DNA from: Actinomyces slackii
Lineage (GTDB): Bacteria > Actinomycetota > Actinomycetes > Actinomycetales > Actinomycetaceae
Assembly: GCF_900637295.1 (NCBI RefSeq)
Contig: NZ_LR134363.1
Span: 868,001 to 932,000 of the forward strand
Reading direction: 5' to 3'
DNA: 64,000 nt
The notes beneath the pieces were generated by a model. It saw only the letters and a list, made by a program, of their open reading frames with translations, had not been told where the DNA came from and searched no databases. Below are positions 43,830 to 53,117 of this stretch, one piece after another; positions within the stretch are counted from its first letter, which is position 1; each line of letters opens with the position of its first letter. The position numbers were made by a program, and so were the translations under genes.

Positions 43830-43970
43830 CGCTTGGTGACGATCTGATAACTCGCCTACCACTGATGGGACTTGGCCATTAACGTGTCCCTTGCCCCGAT
43901 GATGTTGGGAGTTTGACCAAGGGAACCGCATCCGGATTGGGGACATCCCACTAACTAGGTAGAGAGCACT

Positions 43971-45305
43971 ATGGAATCGCAGATCGGATACGAGCGCCTG
44001 TTCGACCCGCAGGACATCTTCTTCTCCACGACGGACCTCAAGGGTGTCATTCAGAACACCAACAGGACCTTCGACATGCTCTCGCGGTACTCCCGGGACC
44101 GCCTGATCGGCGCCGCCCACAACATCATCCGCCACCTGGACATGCCCGCCGGCCTGTTCCGCCTCATGTGGGACGACCTCCAGGCCAACCGGCCCGTGTG
44201 CGCCTACGTGACCAACCGCGCCGTCGACGGCCTGGACTACCGGGTCTTCGCCACCGTGGTGCCCCTGCGGGAGGGCTACCTGTCCGTGCGCATCAAGCCC
44301 ATGGACACCGCCACGCGCACGGCGGCCGAGGACGCCTACCGCCGGGTGCGGGCCAAGGAGCGCCAACTCGCCTCTCGCGCGGCCTCGCGTCATCAGATCG
44401 GGGAGTACGGGGCCGGTGAGCTGGCCGGTGAGCTGCGCTCCCTGGGGTATGGCTCTCTGCAGGATATGACGCTGGCCTCCCTGCCGCGGGAGGTGGCCTC
44501 CCTGGTCTCGGCCGGAGTGCGCGTGCCGGCGGTGGCCCCCGAGGCCATGGGGCCGGTGGCCCGCATCCTCAACACGGTCGCCTCCATCGAGCGGGACACC
44601 AATGCGCTGGTCTTCGAGCTCGACGAGTACATGCGCCTGATCACCACCATGGAGTCCACGCACGCCTCCGTGGCCGGGGTGCAGGGCCGCATCAGCCGCA
44701 TCGGCCAGCTGGTCTCCCTGGAGAGCGGGGCGGCTGCTCGCACCAAGGCCCAGGTCCTGGCCGAGCGCATCGCCGAGCTGGCTCAGGCGGCCAACACCGA
44801 GCTGTCCGGCCTGCCCAATCGCCTGAGCACCATGCACGACGCCGTGACCCAGCTGCGCTTCGCCGTGGCGCTCATGCGCCTGCTGACTCTCATGGTGGGG
44901 CGCTTCGCCCACTCCATCCTCGACGGCTCCGAGGAGGACGCCGTCCACTCCCTGACCGACCTGTGCGAGGCGCTGGAGTCCGGGTTCGCCGGGCTGACCC
45001 CGGTGCTGCGCTCGGTGAGCACCCAGGTCGGCCAGCTCGACGACTCGCTGCGCACGGTGACCTCCAGCCTTGACCGCGCGGCCCGGCGCCTGGGCCAGTG
45101 GGTGGATGTGCGCGGCGGCGGCGAGGCGGCCTCGGGCTCGGCCGTGGTCGATGAGGTGGCCGGCCTGACCGCCCAGGGCTTCCCGGAGGTGCGCTCCCTG
45201 GCCCAGCTGGCCGCCGAGTGCCGCGGCCTGGCGCTGCACTACGACGCCACTGCCACCGAGCAGCGCCTCATGGAGATCCGCCGCTCCCTGGCCGAGCTGC
45301 GGTGA
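43971..45305 (+). CDS. Aer-type PAS-domain protein, paralogue 2
   Basis: A 444-residue paralogue of the preceding gene along its whole length: FFSTTDLKGVIQNTNRTFDM, IGAAHNIIRHLDMPAGLFRLMW, YRVFATVVPLREGYLSVRIKP, then a similar helical region (TLMVGRFAHSILDGSEEDAVHSL). The conserved RHxDMPAG motif matches that in Aer and is better kept here than in paralogue 1, where it reads RHDSMPAG. There is no output domain in the known sense. It has its own ribosome binding site (GGTAGAGAG) after a 141-base gap with no gene. Confidence 0.85.
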   Translation: MESQIGYERLFDPQDIFFSTTDLKGVIQNTNRTFDMLSRYSRDRLIGAAHNIIRHLDMPAGLFRLMWDDLQANRPVCAYVTNRAVDGLDYRVFATVVPLREGYLSVRIKPMDTATRTAAEDAYRRVRAKERQLASRAASRHQIGEYGAGELAGELRSLGYGSLQDMTLASLPREVASLVSAGVRVPAVAPEAMGPVARILNTVASIERDTNALVFELDEYMRLITTMESTHASVAGVQGRISRIGQLVSLESGAAARTKAQVLAERIAELAQAANTELSGLPNRLSTMHDAVTQLRFAVALMRLLTLMVGRFAHSILDGSEEDAVHSLTDLCEALESGFAGLTPVLRSVSTQVGQLDDSLRTVTSSLDRAARRLGQWVDVRGGGEAASGSAVVDEVAGLTAQGFPEVRSLAQLAAECRGLALHYDATATEQRLMEIRRSLAELR

Positions 45306-45354
45306 CCCCCACCCGCCCGCGCCGCGCCCTCGCCCCCACCCGCCCCACCCCACA

Positions 45355-45427
45355 CGCCGAGGTAGACATTTTCCGCCGAGGTAGACGCATTCGCCGTCGA
45401 TCTCGGCGGAAAATGTCTACCTCGGCG
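45355..45427. repeat. 26-bp perfect inverted repeat before topA
   Basis: Arms 45355-45380 and 45402-45427 are exact inverted complements, loop 21 bases. The word GCCGAGGTAGAC occurs twice on the left side (45357 and 45375) because the loop begins with a partial repeat. It sits in the gap between paralogue 2 and topA, both on the plus strand, so it may be a terminator for the first gene or a mobile palindrome. Confidence 0.85.
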
Positions 45428-45562
45428 CGGGTAGGTGCAGCGCGGCGCAGGACGAAGGCTGGGGTTGCGCTGTGCGTTAGTCTCGGCTGCGAGTCGGCCC
45501 ATGCCGGCATCCGGCCATCCGCCAGGCGCCTGAGCGCGCCCCGTTCGTGAGGAAGATCGCCT

Positions 45563-48418
45563 GTGTCCACCAAGCTCGTCATCGTGGAGTCCCCCAACAA
45601 GGTGCGCTCCATTGCCGGCTACCTCGGCGATGACTTCGAGGTCGAGGCCTCCGTGGGGCACATCCGGGACCTTCCCCAGCCCTCTGAGCTGCCGGCCACC
45701 ATGAAGAAGGGCCCCTACGGGAAGTTCGCGGTCGACGTCGAGGACGGCTTCACCCCCTACTACGTGGTCAACCCGGACAAGAAGAAGACGGTCGCCCAGC
45801 TCAAGAAGGCCCTCAAGGGGGCCGACGAGCTCTACCTGGCCACCGACGACGACCGCGAGGGCGAGGCCATCGCCTGGCACCTGCTGGAGGTGCTCAAGCC
45901 CACCATCCCCGTCAAGCGCATGACCTTCACGGAGATCACCCGCGAGGCGGTCACTCGGGCCCTGGCCTCGACCCGCGAGCTGGACACCAACCGGGTCGAC
46001 GCCCAGGAGACCCGCCGCATCCTGGACCGCCTGGTGGGCTACGAGGTCAGCCCCGTCCTGTGGCGCAAGGTCCGCCAGGGGCTGTCGGCCGGCCGGGTCC
46101 AGTCCGTGGCCACCCGCCTGGTGGTCGAGCGCGAGCGCGAGCGCATGGCCTTCGTCTCCGCCGCCTACTGGGGCGTGGAGGCCCGCCTGACCACCGTTCT
46201 GTCCCCGGTGGACGCCACGGCCCGCGAGGCCGCCTCCTTCACCGCCCGCCTGGCCACCCTCGACGGTCGCCGCGTGGCCACGGGGCGCGACTTCCAGGAC
46301 GACGGCCAGCTGCGCCCCGCCGCCCTCAAGGCCTCGGCCGTCCACCTCCACGAGGTGGGGGCCCGCGCCGTCGCCGAGGCCATCGAGCGCGGGGAGCCGC
46401 GCGTGGCCGGCCTGGAGGAGAAGCCCTACCGGCGCCGCCCGGCCGCGCCCTTCACCACCTCCACCCTTCAGCAGGAGGCCTCCCGGAAGCTGCGCATGAA
46501 CCCGCGGGAGACCATGCGCGTGGCCCAGGGCCTGTACGAGAACGGCTTCATCACCTACATGCGCACCGACTCCACGGCCCTGTCCGGCCAGGCCGTGGCC
46601 GCCGCCCGCACCCAGGTGGCCGAGCTCTACGGCGCCGAGTACGTGCCGTCCTCCCCGCGCCTGTACGCCTCGAGGTCCAAGGGCGCGCAGGAGGCGCACG
46701 AGGCCATCCGTCCCGCCGGAGACCACTTCCGCACCCCGGCCCAGGTCTCCTCCCAGCTCACCGGCGCCCAGTTCCGCCTCTACGAGCTCATCTGGAAGCG
46801 CACCGTGGCCTCGCAGATGGCCGACGCCGTCGGCTCCACGGCCACGGTGACCGTGGAGGTCCCGCTGACGGCGGCTCGCGGGGAGTCGCGCGATGCCGGC
46901 CCCACCTTCTCCCTGGCGGGCCTGACGGCCTCGGGCACGGTCATCACCTTCCGCGGCTTCCTGGCGGCCTATGAGGAGGGCCGCGACGCCGAGCGCTATG
47001 AGGATGCCCCGGCCGCCAAGGAGGAGAAGGAGGCGCGCCTGCCCTCGATGATCTCCGGCCAGGAGCTGGCCCCCCTGGGCGTGGAGGCCTCCGGCCATGA
47101 GACCACCCCGCCGCCGCGGTACACGGAGGCCTCCCTGGTCAAGGCCCTGGAGGAGCGGGAGATCGGCCGCCCCTCGACCTATGCGGCCACCATGTCGACG
47201 ATCTCGGACCGCGGGTACGTGGATCATCGGGGCCAGGCCCTGGTCCCCACGTGGCTGGCCTTCGCCGTCACGCGCCTGCTGGAGGAGAACTTCGCCGAGC
47301 TGGTCGACTACGACTTCACCGCCTCCATGGAGCGCGACCTGGACCGCATCGCCGCCGGCGAGGAGGACCGGGTGGCCTGGCTGACCCGCTTCTACAACGG
47401 GCAGGCGCCGGATGCCGGCAGTCCGGAGACGGCGTCGGCCCTGACCGCCCAGGGGCTCAAGGGCCTGGTGGCGGGCTTGGGGGAGATCGACGCCAGGGCC
47501 GTGAACTCCATTGAGATCGGCGAGGGCGTGACCCTGCGCGTGGGGCGCTACGGCCCCTACCTGGAGGATGCCGAGGGCAAGCGCGCCAATGTGCCGGCCG
47601 ACGTCGCCCCCGATGAGCTGGGGCTGGACAAGGCCCGCGAGCTGTTCGCCCGCGCCGCCGACGACGGTCGCGAGCTGGGCACGGACCCGGCCACGGGGCA
47701 CACCATCATCGCCAAGGATGGCCGCTACGGGCCCTACGTCACCGAGGTCCTGCCCGCCCCGGAGGCCGCCCCTGAGCCCGAGGCGGCCTCAGGCGCCGCC
47801 AAGAAGCGCACGGCGAGGAAGGCCGCCGGCCCCAAGCCCCGCACCGCCAGCCTGCTGAAGTCCATGGACCTGTCCACCGTGACCCTGGAGCAGGCGCTGG
47901 ACCTGCTCAGCCTGCCGCGGGTGGTGGGACAGGACCCCGAGTCCGGCCAGGACATCACCGCTCAGAACGGCCGCTACGGCCCCTACCTGAAGAAGGGCAC
48001 GGACTCGCGCTCCCTGGAGACGGAGGAGCAGATCTTCTCCATCACCCTGGAGGGGGCGCTGGAGCTGTTCTCCCAGCCCAAGCGCCGCCGGGGCCAGAGC
48101 GCGCGCGGGCCCTTGCGCGAGCTGGGAACGGACCCGGCCTCGGGCCGTCCCGTGGTGATCAAGGACGGGCGATTCGGCCCCTACTTCACCGACGGGGAGA
48201 CGAATGTGACCCTGCGCCGCGATGATGACCCGGCCACGGTGACCCCCGAGCGCGCCTATGAGCTGCTGGCCGAGAAGCGCGCCAAGGGCCCGGCCAAGAA
48301 GCGCACCACGCGCAAGACCACCGCGAAGAAGACGACCGCCAAGAAGACGACGACCAAGAAGGCCCCGGCCAAGAGGACGACGGCGACGACGACCGCCACC
48401 AAGTCCGACGACTCCTGA
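45563..48418 (+). CDS. topA: DNA topoisomerase I
   Basis: A 951-residue type IA topoisomerase that relaxes negative supercoils. TOPRIM motifs: KLVIVESPNKVRSIAGYL, LATDDDREGEAIAWHLL. The active-site Tyr is in GFITYMRTDSTAL (about residue 332). The C-terminus has repeated topoisomerase I C-terminal segments (GRYGPYLEDAEG, GRYGPYVTEVL, NGRYGPYLKKGTDSRSL, GRFGPYFTDGET) and a Lys/Thr-rich tail (KKRTTRKTTAKKTTAKK), as usual in actinobacteria, and no zinc fingers. The start is GTG, with GAGGAAG upstream. In related genomes tmk follows closely; here 14 kb of other genes intervene. Confidence 0.97.
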   Translation: MSTKLVIVESPNKVRSIAGYLGDDFEVEASVGHIRDLPQPSELPATMKKGPYGKFAVDVEDGFTPYYVVNPDKKKTVAQLKKALKGADELYLATDDDREGEAIAWHLLEVLKPTIPVKRMTFTEITREAVTRALASTRELDTNRVDAQETRRILDRLVGYEVSPVLWRKVRQGLSAGRVQSVATRLVVERERERMAFVSAAYWGVEARLTTVLSPVDATAREAASFTARLATLDGRRVATGRDFQDDGQLRPAALKASAVHLHEVGARAVAEAIERGEPRVAGLEEKPYRRRPAAPFTTSTLQQEASRKLRMNPRETMRVAQGLYENGFITYMRTDSTALSGQAVAAARTQVAELYGAEYVPSSPRLYASRSKGAQEAHEAIRPAGDHFRTPAQVSSQLTGAQFRLYELIWKRTVASQMADAVGSTATVTVEVPLTAARGESRDAGPTFSLAGLTASGTVITFRGFLAAYEEGRDAERYEDAPAAKEEKEARLPSMISGQELAPLGVEASGHETTPPPRYTEASLVKALEEREIGRPSTYAATMSTISDRGYVDHRGQALVPTWLAFAVTRLLEENFAELVDYDFTASMERDLDRIAAGEEDRVAWLTRFYNGQAPDAGSPETASALTAQGLKGLVAGLGEIDARAVNSIEIGEGVTLRVGRYGPYLEDAEGKRANVPADVAPDELGLDKARELFARAADDGRELGTDPATGHTIIAKDGRYGPYVTEVLPAPEAAPEPEAASGAAKKRTARKAAGPKPRTASLLKSMDLSTVTLEQALDLLSLPRVVGQDPESGQDITAQNGRYGPYLKKGTDSRSLETEEQIFSITLEGALELFSQPKRRRGQSARGPLRELGTDPASGRPVVIKDGRFGPYFTDGETNVTLRRDDDPATVTPERAYELLAEKRAKGPAKKRTTRKTTAKKTTAKKTTTKKAPAKRTTATTTATKSDDS

Positions 48419-48436
48419 CCGCGGCCCCCGCGCGGA

Positions 48437-48532
48437 GTGCCGGTCTGCGTCGACGACGAGGGTTCGCGTCATCCGACTGGGGGTAGCACAGGGGTGATTG
48501 ACGCGAAGTCACGTCCGTTGACGCAAAGGCAC
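48437..48532. repeat. Dispersed nested-hairpin repeat, copy C
   Basis: A diverged relative of the repeats at 1968 and 4213, with its centre in inverse orientation (ACTGGGGGTAGCACAGGGGT is the complement of the loop in copy B). Nested pairing is kept: outer arms 48437-48451 with 48520-48532, inner arms 48455-48471 (GACGAGGGTTCGCGTCA) with 48499-48515. It begins 19 bases after the topA stop. The rest of the gap up to 48739 holds no gene. Confidence 0.75.
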
Positions 48533-48739
48533 GTTGGCGACGCCTGGCGATGAGGCCCACCCGCCTGCGCCGCCTCCGCCACGGAGCGCGCTCCGGTCGG
48601 CGGTCCAGGCCCCGGCAGGCCGGGGCGCGCATGGGAGCCGCGTCGCGAGGCTGCGACAGGGCGGCGACGCGCTGCGAAGGCGGGCGACGTACTCTAGTGC
48701 CCGCACACACTCCCCTGTGATCATCGAGAGGAACCCATC

Positions 48740-49357
48740 ATGCGCCGTTTCGCGCCATCCGCAGCTGTTCTCGCCCTGACCCTGGCCCTGGGCGCCTGCT
48801 CGCTCACCGTCGACGGCGGCTCCTCCGGCTCCTCCGACTCCGCCAGCTCCGCCGGCCAGGGCGGCGATGACACCACGCAGTCCCAGGCCGCCGCGCCGGA
48901 GGCGGACGATGCCGCCAGCGCGGCTGACGATGCCGTTGACGAGGCCGTCGACAAGGCCAAGGACGCCGCCAAGGACGCCGCCAGGGACGCTGCCAAGGAC
49001 GCCGCCACTGACGCCAGCGTCCCCTCCGACATCTCCGACCCGGGCTGGGTCTCGGTGCTCACCGATGGCAACGTGGTGGAGCCCGACGCCGAGGGGAAGG
49101 TCTCGGTGACCACCGCCATGGCGGATACCAAAGTGGTCGGTGAGGTCACCCAGCTCGATGTCTCGGGCGCCATGAGCACCGTCGCCGCGGAGAAGGTCGG
49201 CACGCTCACTGTCAGCGCCGCGGATGTGACCGTCTACGTGCGCAGCGTCGACAAGGTCGTCATCAGCGGCGCCAATGTCACCGTCCACTGGCTCGAGGGA
49301 GACCCGCAGGTCGACAACACCGGCGTGGGCAACACCGCCACCAAGCTGGAGCAGTGA
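48740..49357 (+). CDS. DUF3060-type lipoprotein
   Basis: A 205-residue predicted lipoprotein: signal peptide with lipobox LALGAC (Cys20), a Ser/Gly/Asp linker, a helical spacer built of KDAAKDAA-like units, then a C-terminal beta-rich domain of DUF3060 type (VTQLDVSGAMSTVAAEKVGTL, VYVRSVDKVVISGANVTVHW). These repeated V-x-V strands suggest a solenoid. Function unknown. It heads a cluster with a response regulator 8 bases downstream, its kinase and two more lipoproteins, including a paralogue at 53118. Confidence 0.8.
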   Translation: MRRFAPSAAVLALTLALGACSLTVDGGSSGSSDSASSAGQGGDDTTQSQAAAPEADDAASAADDAVDEAVDKAKDAAKDAARDAAKDAATDASVPSDISDPGWVSVLTDGNVVEPDAEGKVSVTTAMADTKVVGEVTQLDVSGAMSTVAAEKVGTLTVSAADVTVYVRSVDKVVISGANVTVHWLEGDPQVDNTGVGNTATKLEQ

Positions 49358-49364
49358 GCCGGCC

Positions 49365-50132
49365 ATGACCTGGTCCGCCTCCCCCGCGCCCGCCGCATCC
49401 CCCGCGCCCACGGCCCAGGCCGGGGCTCCGGCCGCCACCGTCCTGCTGGTCGACGACGAGGCCCCCATCCGCCGTTCCCTGGGCCCCTACCTGGAGCGCA
49501 GCGGCTACCGGGTGATGCTGGCCTCCGACGGCGCCGAGGCCCTGGAGCTGCTGGGCGCCTACGAGATCGACATCGTCGTCTCCGACGTCCTCATGCCGCG
49601 CATGGACGGCCGGGAGCTGGTGCGGCGGGTGCGCTCGGGCGGGGAATGGACCCCCATCATCCTGCTCACCCAGGTCGACGCCTCCTACGAGCGGGTCTCG
49701 GCCCTGGACGACGGCGCCGACGACTACCTGTCCAAGCCCTTCGACCCCGCTGAGCTGGCCTCGCGAATCCGCGCCGTGCTGCGCCGCACCCAGGGCGCGA
49801 GCGCCCCGCTGAGCTCGGCCCCCCGGCTGACCGCCGGGAACCTGGTGCTGGATCGGGCCTCGCGCCGCGTCGTCCTGGGAGGGCGGGAGCTGGCGCTGAC
49901 TCCCAAGGCGACCATGCTGCTGGACTACCTCATGAGCCATCCCGGGGAGCTGCACACCCGCGAGGCCCTGCTGGCCTCCCTATGGGGCATCGACTTCGCC
50001 ACCTCGACCCGGGCGGTGGATCACCGCATCCGCGAGATCCGTCAGGCCCTGGGCGACGACGCCGCCAACCCGACCTACATCGAGACCGTGCCCTCCGTGG
50101 GCTACCGGTTCCGCGCCGGGGTCCGCGCGTGA
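49365..50132 (+). CDS. OmpR-family response regulator
   Basis: A 255-residue regulator. Receiver: VLLVDDEAPIRRSL, phospho-acceptor D74 in IVVSDVLMPRMDG, Thr in ILLTQVD and Lys in YLSKPFDP. Output: winged helix with ELALTPKATMLLDYLMSHPGELHTREALL and ATSTRAVDHRIREIRQAL. A 20-residue Pro/Ala-rich N-terminal tail precedes the receiver. It starts 8 bases after the lipoprotein gene and overlaps the kinase start by 4 bases (GTGA), so the two-component pair is coupled and probably transcribed with the lipoprotein. Confidence 0.93.
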   Translation: MTWSASPAPAASPAPTAQAGAPAATVLLVDDEAPIRRSLGPYLERSGYRVMLASDGAEALELLGAYEIDIVVSDVLMPRMDGRELVRRVRSGGEWTPIILLTQVDASYERVSALDDGADDYLSKPFDPAELASRIRAVLRRTQGASAPLSSAPRLTAGNLVLDRASRRVVLGGRELALTPKATMLLDYLMSHPGELHTREALLASLWGIDFATSTRAVDHRIREIRQALGDDAANPTYIETVPSVGYRFRAGVRA

Positions 50133-51697
50133 GCGCCCCGGGCCCGCCGCCGGGCGACGGATGGCAGGCCGGCGCGGGGGAGCCCCGGGGGCGGCCCCGT
50201 GCCAGGGCGCTTCCGGGGAGCATTCCGCCGGCGGGGCCACCGCCACCGGCTGCCGGCTCCGGGGCGCTGGGCTCGTCGGCTCCCTGGGAGCCGGGCTCTG
50301 CGGTGCTGGGCACGCCAACACCCGGCACGCCAACACCCGGAGCGCTGGGCACGGCATCGGGACCGCCCGGCCCGGCAGTCCCCGCGGCGTCCTCGGCGGG
50401 CCCCTCGCCCTCGCCGCCCGTGGCCGGGGGCTCAGCCGCGTCACCGCCGTGGTCGGGTGCCCAGGTCACGACGAGGCTCAACCCCGGTGAGCTCTCTGGC
50501 GACCCATCTCCGGGCGCAGCATCACCGGGCCCCCTCCGGCCAGTGCCGATCCCGGGTCCGGCCGCCGGGCAAGTGACCGCGGCTGCGCCCGCCGGGAAGC
50601 CCATCCCGGCTCCGGCCGCCGGGCAGCCGGCCCCGGCACCGGCCTCCCCGCCGTCGTCGGGCGCCTCGGCCCAGGCGCCGGCGACGGCCTGGGCCAGCAG
50701 CGATCGGCCGGGGACCTCCCAGGCCGCCGAGCCCCAGGAGCAGCGGCGGCGCACTCCGCGGTGGCGGGCCGCGCTGTGGATCGGCGCGGTCGCGCTCCTG
50801 GGCCTGGCCGTGGCCTTCGCGCAGGTGGCCTACGGGCGCACCATGGTCTCCCTGACGGCATCCGTGCCGCTGCTGGTGCTGGAGGCCGGCCTCATCCTCC
50901 TGCTCATCCCCGCCGCCGTGGTGGCAGTGCGCCGCCTGCTGGCCCGCGCCCGGGACCGGGCCCGGCGGGAGGCGGGCCGGGAGGCCTGGGAGCGCCACCA
51001 GCAGTTCCTGCGGCGCCTGGACCATGAGCTGAAGAACCCGTTGACGGCGGTGCGCGCAGCCGTGGCGGATATGCCGCAGGCCTCGCGCGCGGAGCGCAAG
51101 GCGCGCCTGGATGTGGTCGATGCCCAGGCTAGGCGCATGGGCCGGCTCATCACGGACCTGCGCAAGCTGGCCGAGCTGGAGACCGCCGAGCTGGCCTGGG
51201 AGGACGTGGACCTGGCCGAGACGGTGACCGACGCCGTCGAGGCCGTGCGGGAGGAGATCGCCGCCAGCGGCAATCACACCCTCATCGGCCTGGACCTGCC
51301 CCAGGTGCCCTGGCCCCTTCCGCATGTGCGCGGGGACGGGGACCTGCTGTACTCGGTGATCTACAACGTGGTGTCGAATGCGGCCAAGTACACGCCCCCC
51401 GGCGGGAGCATCGAGGTGCGGGGTCGGGAGGAGGCCGGGACGGTCACCATCGAGGTGGCGGACACCGGCATCGGCGTGCCCCAGGGGGACATGCCGGTGG
51501 TGTGGGCCGAGCTGGGGCGGGCCGGCAATGCCCGTGGATTGCCGGGCTCCGGCCTGGGCCTGCCGCTGGTGGCCACCATCGTCCGCCGTCATGGGGGCCG
51601 GGCCACCATGAGTTCCAAGGAGGGCGTGGGCTCGCGGGTGTGGGTCTCCCTGCCTGTCGCAGGACCGCGACAGACCGGGGACAGGTGGGCGACATGA
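50129..51697 (+). CDS. Two-component sensor histidine kinase with Pro-rich cytoplasmic N-terminus
   Basis: A 522-residue kinase. Residues 1-210 are Pro/Ala/Gly-rich with no signal peptide. Two close membrane helices follow (AALWIGAVALLGLAVAFAQ and LLVLEAGLILLLIPAAVVAV) with almost no extracytoplasmic loop, so it is an intramembrane-sensing type. Catalytic motifs: RRLDHELKNPLTAVRAAV (H-box), IYNVVSNAAKYTPPG (N-box), EVADTGIGVPQ (G1), GLPGSGLGLPLVATIVRRHGG (G2). The signal may be an envelope state sensed in the membrane; partner lipoproteins lie on both sides. It starts at a GTG overlapping the regulator stop. Confidence 0.9.
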   Translation: MSAPGPPPGDGWQAGAGEPRGRPRARALPGSIPPAGPPPPAAGSGALGSSAPWEPGSAVLGTPTPGTPTPGALGTASGPPGPAVPAASSAGPSPSPPVAGGSAASPPWSGAQVTTRLNPGELSGDPSPGAASPGPLRPVPIPGPAAGQVTAAAPAGKPIPAPAAGQPAPAPASPPSSGASAQAPATAWASSDRPGTSQAAEPQEQRRRTPRWRAALWIGAVALLGLAVAFAQVAYGRTMVSLTASVPLLVLEAGLILLLIPAAVVAVRRLLARARDRARREAGREAWERHQQFLRRLDHELKNPLTAVRAAVADMPQASRAERKARLDVVDAQARRMGRLITDLRKLAELETAELAWEDVDLAETVTDAVEAVREEIAASGNHTLIGLDLPQVPWPLPHVRGDGDLLYSVIYNVVSNAAKYTPPGGSIEVRGREEAGTVTIEVADTGIGVPQGDMPVVWAELGRAGNARGLPGSGLGLPLVATIVRRHGGRATMSSKEGVGSRVWVSLPVAGPRQTGDRWAT

Positions 51698-51716
51698 GCC
51701 CACTATTGTTGTGGAT

Positions 51717-52994
51717 ATGAACAAAGCACTCCCCATGCGGCGCTTCCTGACCCTGGCATGCGCCTCAGCCTGCGCCCTGTCCCTGACCGCCTGCTCCCTC
51801 AACCTCGGGAGCGGCTCCTCCGGCTCCGATGCCGCCGCCCCGGCCTCCGAGGCCAGCTCACAGGCCGACGGCGAGACCGGCGCTCAGTCCCAGGCCTCGA
51901 ACTCCTCGGGGGCGAGCGCCGGCGCGACCACTGGTGCCAGCGCCCAGACCGTGGCCGGCTATGAGGCCGGCGAGATCCCTCCCATCCCCATGTTCACCCT
52001 GCCCGACCTGGGGCTGCTGACCGACTCCGGCGGCGCCTTCACCCAGGACCTGACCAGGGACATCACCTCGGTGCCCGGGGTGAGTGTGGGTCCGGCCCGC
52101 TGCGATGAGCCCGGTGTCCTGTCCACCGGCTCGGGCACCACGGTGATCGGCGGCGACGGATCGGCCTCCTCGGCCTCATCCCAGGGGCCCGCCGTGGTCA
52201 ACAACGGCGATGGCTCGGCCAGCTACAGCAAGGACAATGTCTCCATCGTCAACAATGGTGATGGCTCGGGCAGCTACTCCGACGGAACGGTCTCCATCGT
52301 GGTCAACGGGGATAAGTCAGGCAGCTACACCGACACTCACCTGTCCGTCGTGGTCAATGGTGACGGCTCGGGCAGCTACACCAACTCGCAGACGGGCGAG
52401 TCCATCGTCATCAACAGCGACGGGTCGGGCAGCTACTCCACGGGTGAGGTCTCCATCGTCAACAACGGCGACGGCTCGGGGTCCTACACCGACAAGAGCC
52501 TGTCGATTGTCAACAACGGTGACGGCACGGCCCTGGTCAACGCTCAGACGGTGAAGGCCAAGCCGCTGCCCAAGGTCGGCAAGGTGGGCGACTTCCCCTC
52601 CATCGACGCCGTCAACCCGGTGACCTCCTGCGGCACCGTGATCACCCTGGAGGACGGGGTGCTCTTCGACTTCGGCGCCTCGGAGGTGCGCGCGGACGCC
52701 TCGACCACCCTGGGCAACCTGGCCACCGTGCTCAAGGACGCCAAGGCTCCTTCCATCCAGGTGCTGGGGCACACGGACTCGATCGCCGACGACGCCTTCA
52801 ACCAGACCCTCTCCGAGGAGCGCGCCCAGGCGGTGGCCGATGCCCTCAAGGCCGACGGCGTCAACGCCTCCATGGAGGTCATCGGCCATGGGGAGACCCG
52901 GCCCGTGGCTCCCAATGAGAACCCGGACGGCTCGGACAATCCCGCGGGCCGCCAGCTCAACCGTCGGGTGGAGATCTTCATCCCGGCCTTCTGA
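51717..52994 (+). CDS. Lipoprotein with seven NGDGSGSY repeats and an OmpA-type peptidoglycan-binding domain
   Basis: A 425-residue predicted lipoprotein (lipobox LSLTAC). The middle part has seven consecutive 16-20-residue repeats of the form VSIVNNGDGSGSYSDGT, suggesting a beta-solenoid or fibre. The C-terminal OmpA domain has VLFDFGASEVRADA, LGHTDSIADDAFNQTLSEERAQAV and LNRRVEIFIP, with the Asp and Arg that bind diaminopimelate-type stem peptides in OmpA family proteins. It would anchor to the membrane by lipid and to peptidoglycan by OmpA. The ATG at 51717 is chosen; GTG 51711 and ATG 51735 are alternatives. Confidence 0.88.
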   Translation: MNKALPMRRFLTLACASACALSLTACSLNLGSGSSGSDAAAPASEASSQADGETGAQSQASNSSGASAGATTGASAQTVAGYEAGEIPPIPMFTLPDLGLLTDSGGAFTQDLTRDITSVPGVSVGPARCDEPGVLSTGSGTTVIGGDGSASSASSQGPAVVNNGDGSASYSKDNVSIVNNGDGSGSYSDGTVSIVVNGDKSGSYTDTHLSVVVNGDGSGSYTNSQTGESIVINSDGSGSYSTGEVSIVNNGDGSGSYTDKSLSIVNNGDGTALVNAQTVKAKPLPKVGKVGDFPSIDAVNPVTSCGTVITLEDGVLFDFGASEVRADASTTLGNLATVLKDAKAPSIQVLGHTDSIADDAFNQTLSEERAQAVADALKADGVNASMEVIGHGETRPVAPNENPDGSDNPAGRQLNRRVEIFIPAF

Positions 52995-53117
52995 GGGCCC
53001 CTGACGCTACCCGCGGGCGCGACCCGCCACTCATCCCATCTCTCCTCATCCTCACCTGCTCCCCGGCGCCCGTATGCGCGCCACCAACACCCCTCTCACC
53101 GAATAGGACGATCCGCT

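Noticed and set aside
45239-47701. 820-codon open frame opposite topA
   Set aside because: A shadow of topA with no recognisable domain and a biased Gly/Leu/Val/His composition.
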